Shown here in pieces: positions 5,208-8,253 of a stretch of 8,253 nucleotides of DNA (positions are counted from its first letter, which is position 1; every line of letters begins with the position of its first letter). The stretch covers positions 1 through 8,253 of the forward strand of contig PWOG01000058.1 of NCBI GenBank assembly GCA_003557565.1, in the 5' to 3' direction. The notes under the pieces were generated by a model. That model was not told where the DNA came from. It searched no databases and was given only the letters and a program-made list of their open reading frames with translations. Position numbers and translations under genes: made by a program. The stretch is from Desulfobulbaceae bacterium. Lineage in GTDB: Bacteria; Desulfobacterota; Desulfobulbia; Desulfobulbales; Desulfurivibrionaceae.

Positions 5208-6281
5208 ATGAAAAAAATCGCGGTTCTCCCCGGTGACGGCATCGGCCCCGAGGTTATGCGGGAAGCCATCAAGGTCCTGGACGCGGCCCAGCGCCGTTTT
5301 GATTTCTCCTTAAGCTATGAATACGCCGATGTCGGCGGTTGCGCCATCGATAACCACGGCCAGGCCCTGCCTCCGGCCACCCTGGAAATGTGCCGCAACA
5401 GCGACGCCATCCTTTTCGGCTCGGTGGGCGGTCCCAAGTGGGAAAGCCTGCCGCCGGACCAGCAGCCGGAACGGGCCGCCCTGCTGCCCCTGCGCAAAAC
5501 CTTCGAACTGTTCTGCAACCTCCGGCCCGCCAGGGTTTTTCCATCCCTTAGTGCTGCCAGCCCCCTGCACCCCGACATCGTCGGCGAAGGTTTCGACCTG
5601 CTGGTGGTCCGGGAGCTGACCGGGGATATTTACTTCGGCCAGCCCAAGGGCCGGGAAGGCAGCGGCATGGATGAAAAGGCCTATGACACCATGGTCTACA
5701 CCCGCCGGGAAATCGACCGTATCGCCCGCCGGGCCTTCGAGGCCGCCCGCCTGCGCCGGAGCCTGGTCACCTCGGTGGACAAGGCCAATGTGCTGACCAC
5801 CATGGTGCTGTGGCGGGAGGTGGTCAACGAAGTGGCCGCCGACTACCCCGATGTCACCCTGAATCACATCTACGTGGACAACGCCGCCATGCAACTGATC
5901 CGCAACCCGCAACAGTTCGACGTCCTGCTCTGCGGCAACATGTTCGGCGATATCATCTCCGATGAATGCGCCATGATGACCGGCTCCATGGGGTTGCTGG
6001 CCTCGGCCAGCCTCAACGAATCCGGCTTCGGGCTTTACGAGCCGGCCGGCGGCTCGGCTCCGGATATCGCCGGACAGGGCATCGCCAACCCCATCGCCCA
6101 GATCCTCTCGGCGGCCATGATGCTGCGCCACAGCTTCCAGTTCGAGAAAGCCGCCGACGCCGTTGAAGAGGCGGTGGCCCGGACCCTCGCGGCGGGAATT
6201 TATACCGGCGATATCGCCACCGACAAAAGCCGGGCGGTAACAACCGAAGCCATGGGGGATGCCATCGCCTCGGCCCTGTAG
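5208..6281 (+). CDS. leuB: 3-isopropylmalate dehydrogenase
   Basis: LeuB oxidatively decarboxylates 3-isopropylmalate to 2-oxoisocaproate with NAD+, the third specific step of leucine synthesis, in the cytoplasm. The 357-residue chain has the family's usual length. Visible landmarks are GDGIGPE (9-15), the substrate arginines R96, R106 and R135 (the last in VVRELTGDIYFGQP), Tyr142, Lys192 in SVDKANVL, and the metal-binding aspartates D224, D248 and D252 (GNMFGDIISDE). The NAD-binding loop is YEPAGGSAPDIAGQGIANP (277-295), of the proteobacterial type. The ATG at 5208 has GGAG eight bases upstream. No leuC, leuD or leuA is adjacent in this window, so leuB appears to be a single-gene unit with a long GC-rich leader. 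It ends facing the DUF1015 gene, with a palindromic repeat between them and no classic intrinsic terminator. Confidence 0.98.
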   Translation: MKKIAVLPGDGIGPEVMREAIKVLDAAQRRFDFSLSYEYADVGGCAIDNHGQALPPATLEMCRNSDAILFGSVGGPKWESLPPDQQPERAALLPLRKTFELFCNLRPARVFPSLSAASPLHPDIVGEGFDLLVVRELTGDIYFGQPKGREGSGMDEKAYDTMVYTRREIDRIARRAFEAARLRRSLVTSVDKANVLTTMVLWREVVNEVAADYPDVTLNHIYVDNAAMQLIRNPQQFDVLLCGNMFGDIISDECAMMTGSMGLLASASLNESGFGLYEPAGGSAPDIAGQGIANPIAQILSAAMMLRHSFQFEKAADAVEEAVARTLAAGIYTGDIATDKSRAVTTEAMGDAIASAL

Positions 6282-6374
6282 ACCACCGCCGATCCCAAGA
6301 ACCGTTGGCCCCGAGCAACCAATTTCACCAAATCACCCTCAACGGCCGCCCCACCCCAAAACAGTCTATCAATC

Positions 6375-6484
6375 GTAAGCGATCACAGGGCACCGCCATA
6401 AGCGGCGATCAGGCCGGCTCACGTACTTATGTACGCTTCGCCGCCGGAGCTCACCACAACCTGCGGCACCCTGTGACCGCTTAC
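6375..6484 (+). repeat. 110-bp imperfect palindromic repeat, copy 2
   Basis: The outer arms GTAAGCGATCACAGGG (6375-6390) and CCCTGTGACCGCTTAC (6469-6484) are complementary at 15 of 16 positions. Pairing continues less perfectly inward to a central CGTAC-TTAT-GTACG hairpin (6422-6435). Read on the plus strand it shares a series of ordered sequence blocks with the minus strand of 902-1012 and has almost the same length, so the two are one family. It lies between the convergent leuB and DUF1015 genes, where a bidirectional hairpin could limit read-through. No T-run flanks it. Confidence 0.85.
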
Positions 6485-6492
6485 CATTTCGC

Positions 6493-6508
6493 CCCCGTGA
6501 TCACTTAC
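6493..6508 (-). repeat. Extra copy of the repeat-end motif
   Basis: On the minus strand this reads GTAAGTGATCACGGGG. It matches the palindrome's own end sequence GTAAGCGATCACAGGG at 14 of 16 positions, and it is a direct repeat of the right-hand end of 6375-6484, 24 nt away. It lies 2 nt from the DUF1015 stop codon. Confidence 0.65.
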
Positions 6509-6510
6509 TA

Positions 6511-7869
6511 TCAGTCCTGCAAAGGGTTGATAGCCAGGCCGGTGAGGATCTTGGGATAGAAGAAGGTGGACTTGTGGGGCATCACCAGATCCTCGTCGGC
6601 CACCCGGCGAACCTGCTCCACCCTGGTGGGGTTCATCAGGAAAAGCAGCGGGGTGATTTCTTCCTCCCGGCCTACTCCCCGCACTTCCTTGACGGCCGTA
6701 TCCAAGGCCTCGGCGGAACTGCTGAAGTATTCCAGAAGATCACCCTGGACGCAGCGGCTCTGGTCGAGTCCCGGCAGGCGGTCGATGATCAGGTCCGAGA
6801 GCACCACCACATCCAGTTCACGCAGGGCGGGAGGCCGGTGGGCGGCCTCCCGCTCCATGACCCCGTCTTTCAAGGTCAGCAGAAAGCAGCGATCCTCGCC
6901 GGGATGATAAAGACCGAAACGGGTGTTGCGGCCCGGCCCCTCACCTGCGGCCATCATGGTGAAGGTTTCCTCCAGCAGGCCTTCCCGGCCGCCGTTGGTG
7001 ATCTCCCGGACCTCGAAAAACTCCTGCAGGGTCTGCACCAGATCCGCCGCCGCTTTGGTTCCCGGCAGACGCAGCAGCCGATGGGTGGGCAGCACGCTCA
7101 GGCCCGGATCCTCCATGCCGCAGAGATACATCATGGTGTAGTTGGCCGGGCTGGTCGGATCCAGCTCCCCCTGCCGCTCCCGGACCAGGGCCCGGTACTG
7201 CAGGGCCGTGGTGTAACGATGATGCCCGTCGGCGATATAGAGCACCTTGTCCTGGAACTTCTCTTGTACCGCCGCCAGCACCTTCGGATCAGTCACCAGC
7301 CGGAGCCGGTGCTCGCAGCCGTCACGGTCCTTGGCCCGATACAGCGGCGGCTCGCCGCCGGCCTTTTCCAGCAGTTGCATGACCTCGCCCCGGGGATCGG
7401 AATACAGGGAGAAGACCGGGCTGAACTGGGCCTGACAGGTATCCAGCAGACGCAGGCGATCGGAAGTTACATCGGAGAAGGTTTTCTCATGGCGCTTGAC
7501 CACTCCCTCGTCAAATTCCGCCAGTTGCACCCGGCTTAAAAAACCGCGCCGGGTAAGCATTTTGCCGTCGGGGCGACGGTAGTCGATTTCATAGATATAA
7601 AAGGCCGGTTTATCTTCCCGCAGCAGCACCCCTTCCTCTTGCCATTGCCGGAAAAGCTCGGCGGCCCCGGCATAACGCCGGTCGGTCATGCCCTCCTCCT
7701 CGATGTTCTTGCTCAAATCCAGTCGGATCATGTTGCAAGGATTACGCTCCAACAGGGCCTCCTGGCCGCCGGCATCGATGACATCGTAGGGAGGGCTCAC
7801 CACCTCTTCGATATTGCCGATTTTTTCCAGGTTGTAACGCACCGCGCGAAAAGGGGAAATAACAGTCAT
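6511..7869 (-). CDS. DUF1015 family protein
   Basis: This 452-residue soluble protein belongs to the DUF1015 family, whose biochemical role is not settled; older annotations call some members ParB-like, which I would not rely on. Conserved family blocks are PFRAVRY (6-12), SPPYDVI (25-31), the charged RHEKT (126-130), ADGHHRYTTA (213-222) and LPTHRLL (260-266). The His/Asp/Glu-rich blocks look like a catalytic or metal-binding site. There is no signal peptide, so it should be cytoplasmic. The start at 7869 has AAGGAG about nine bases upstream; the frame stays open to 7953, but that part has no ribosome site and covers the promoter region. It is divergent from queD and convergent with leuB, and appears to be a single-gene unit. 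Family assignment is secure; the function is unknown. Confidence 0.92.
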   Translation of the reverse strand: MTVISPFRAVRYNLEKIGNIEEVVSPPYDVIDAGGQEALLERNPCNMIRLDLSKNIEEEGMTDRRYAGAAELFRQWQEEGVLLREDKPAFYIYEIDYRRPDGKMLTRRGFLSRVQLAEFDEGVVKRHEKTFSDVTSDRLRLLDTCQAQFSPVFSLYSDPRGEVMQLLEKAGGEPPLYRAKDRDGCEHRLRLVTDPKVLAAVQEKFQDKVLYIADGHHRYTTALQYRALVRERQGELDPTSPANYTMMYLCGMEDPGLSVLPTHRLLRLPGTKAAADLVQTLQEFFEVREITNGGREGLLEETFTMMAAGEGPGRNTRFGLYHPGEDRCFLLTLKDGVMEREAAHRPPALRELDVVVLSDLIIDRLPGLDQSRCVQGDLLEYFSSSAEALDTAVKEVRGVGREEEITPLLFLMNPTRVEQVRRVADEDLVMPHKSTFFYPKILTGLAINPLQD

Positions 7870-7905
7870 TTCATTCTGCTCCTTGACAAAAAAGGTATAT
7901 AAAGG

Positions 7906-7934
7906 TTGGTTCTGTCTTTTCCAGACTATATAAG
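7906..7934 (+). promoter_or_regulatory. Candidate promoter of queD
   Basis: TTGGTT (7906-7911) and TATAAG (7929-7934) are 17 nt apart. The -10 box lies one base from the -10 box proposed for the opposite strand, so the two promoters would compete for polymerase. The queD leader also holds a short hairpin, CCGC/GCGG (7971-7974 and 7982-7985), of unknown meaning. Confidence 0.35.
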
Positions 7935-7935
7935 T

Positions 7936-7963
7936 TATATAACAGGAGGCCATTCATATTCAA
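7936..7963 (-). promoter_or_regulatory. Candidate promoter of the DUF1015 gene
   Basis: On the minus strand TTGAAT (7963-7958) and TATATA (7941-7936) are 16 nt apart, giving a leader of roughly 60 nt. Other TATATA boxes nearby make the choice uncertain. Confidence 0.4.
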
Positions 7964-8011
7964 AAAAATGCCGCCTTGCAAGCGGTCTTTGGTGTAAAAA
8001 GGAGTTAACCC

Positions 8012-8253
8012 ATGTATGAAATTTTCACCACCAGCCATTTTTCCTCGGGTCATCACCTGCGCAACTACCCGGGCAACTGCGAAAAACCCCACGGCCACAA
8101 CTGGAAGGTCAAGGTCACCATGCGGGCCGACGAATTGGACGAACTGGGCATGGCCCTGGATTTCCGCGACCTCAAGGCGGCCGTCAAGGAGATTATCGAC
8201 GACCTGGATCACCGCGACCTCAACGAACACCCGGCTTTCCAGCAGGAAAACCC
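8012..8253 (+). CDS. queD: 6-carboxytetrahydropterin synthase / PTPS family, N-terminal part
   Basis: This is the first 80 codons of a QueD/6-pyruvoyl-tetrahydropterin synthase homologue, cut by the right window edge. The zinc site is visible as His14 (FSSGHHL) plus His27 and His29 in HGHNW. Cys23, four residues before the first His of HGH, matches the catalytic cysteine. MALDFRDLK (47-55) and LDHRDLNEH (65-73) are the family's conserved acidic and DH..LN blocks. QueD converts dihydroneopterin triphosphate to 6-carboxytetrahydropterin, an early step towards queuosine and other 7-deazapurines, in the cytoplasm. The start has AAGGAG seven bases upstream. PTPS-type paralogues of other specificity cannot be excluded, since the C-terminal catalytic part is missing. 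I see no preQ1 riboswitch in the leader. Confidence 0.92.
   Translation, partial: MYEIFTTSHFSSGHHLRNYPGNCEKPHGHNWKVKVTMRADELDELGMALDFRDLKAAVKEIIDDLDHRDLNEHPAFQQEN

Noticed and set aside
6574..7539. 321-codon open frame on the plus strand inside the DUF1015 gene, and a 273-codon minus-strand frame inside leuB (5310-6131)
   Set aside because: Both overlap genes with clear family motifs, and their translations are His/Gln/Gly-rich without domains, as expected for shadow frames.
7944..8011. PreQ1 riboswitch upstream of queD
   Set aside because: The short CCGC/GCGG hairpin lacks the conserved loop and the A-rich pseudoknot tail of class I, and class II features are also absent.

Overview
The window looks like chromosomal DNA of a GC-rich Gram-negative anaerobe, most likely a Desulfobacterota member (Desulfobulbales or Desulfurivibrio-like). 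This is an inference from the gene set: a TlpA-NosL lipoprotein with an FtsX-type ABC permease, an Lpp-like lipoprotein beside an L,D-transpeptidase, a proteobacterial-type LeuB, DUF1015 and QueD. Two lipoproteins and a Braun-lipoprotein-like anchor imply an outer membrane. No phage, IS or CRISPR features are visible.

Layout. Positions 1-2096 hold a minus-strand gene set, read right to left: a thioredoxin-NosL fusion lipoprotein (1014-2096), a small His-rich membrane-anchored protein (534-842), and the start of an FtsX/MacB-type permease (1-537, cut by the window edge). The last two overlap by ATGA. Together they suggest an envelope redox or metal (perhaps copper) handling system. A 111-bp palindromic repeat (902-1012) sits between the first and second genes. 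At 2283-2451 is a self-contained tRNA-Gln(CTG) unit with a near-consensus promoter and an intrinsic terminator. From 2476 a promoter leads into a two-gene plus-strand operon: a TIGR01777/YfcH-type NAD(P)-binding protein and a LysM-like plus YkuD L,D-transpeptidase. Convergent to it is a small Lpp/OprI-like lipoprotein ending in lysine, with its own strong terminator. This pair is probably an enzyme and substrate for tethering the outer membrane to peptidoglycan.

From 5050 a promoter and a GC-rich potentially structured leader precede leuB (leucine biosynthesis). leuB converges on a DUF1015 gene (6511-7869, minus). Between them is a second 110-bp palindromic repeat related to the one at 902-1012. 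The DUF1015 gene is divergent from queD (8012 onward, cut by the window edge), across an AT-rich intergenic region with closely facing promoter-like boxes.

The least conventional features are two. The first is the ~110-bp palindromic repeat family, whose two copies share core blocks and length while their outer stem arms differ in sequence and still pair. The second is the TlpA-NosL / small His-Cys protein / FtsX permease set.
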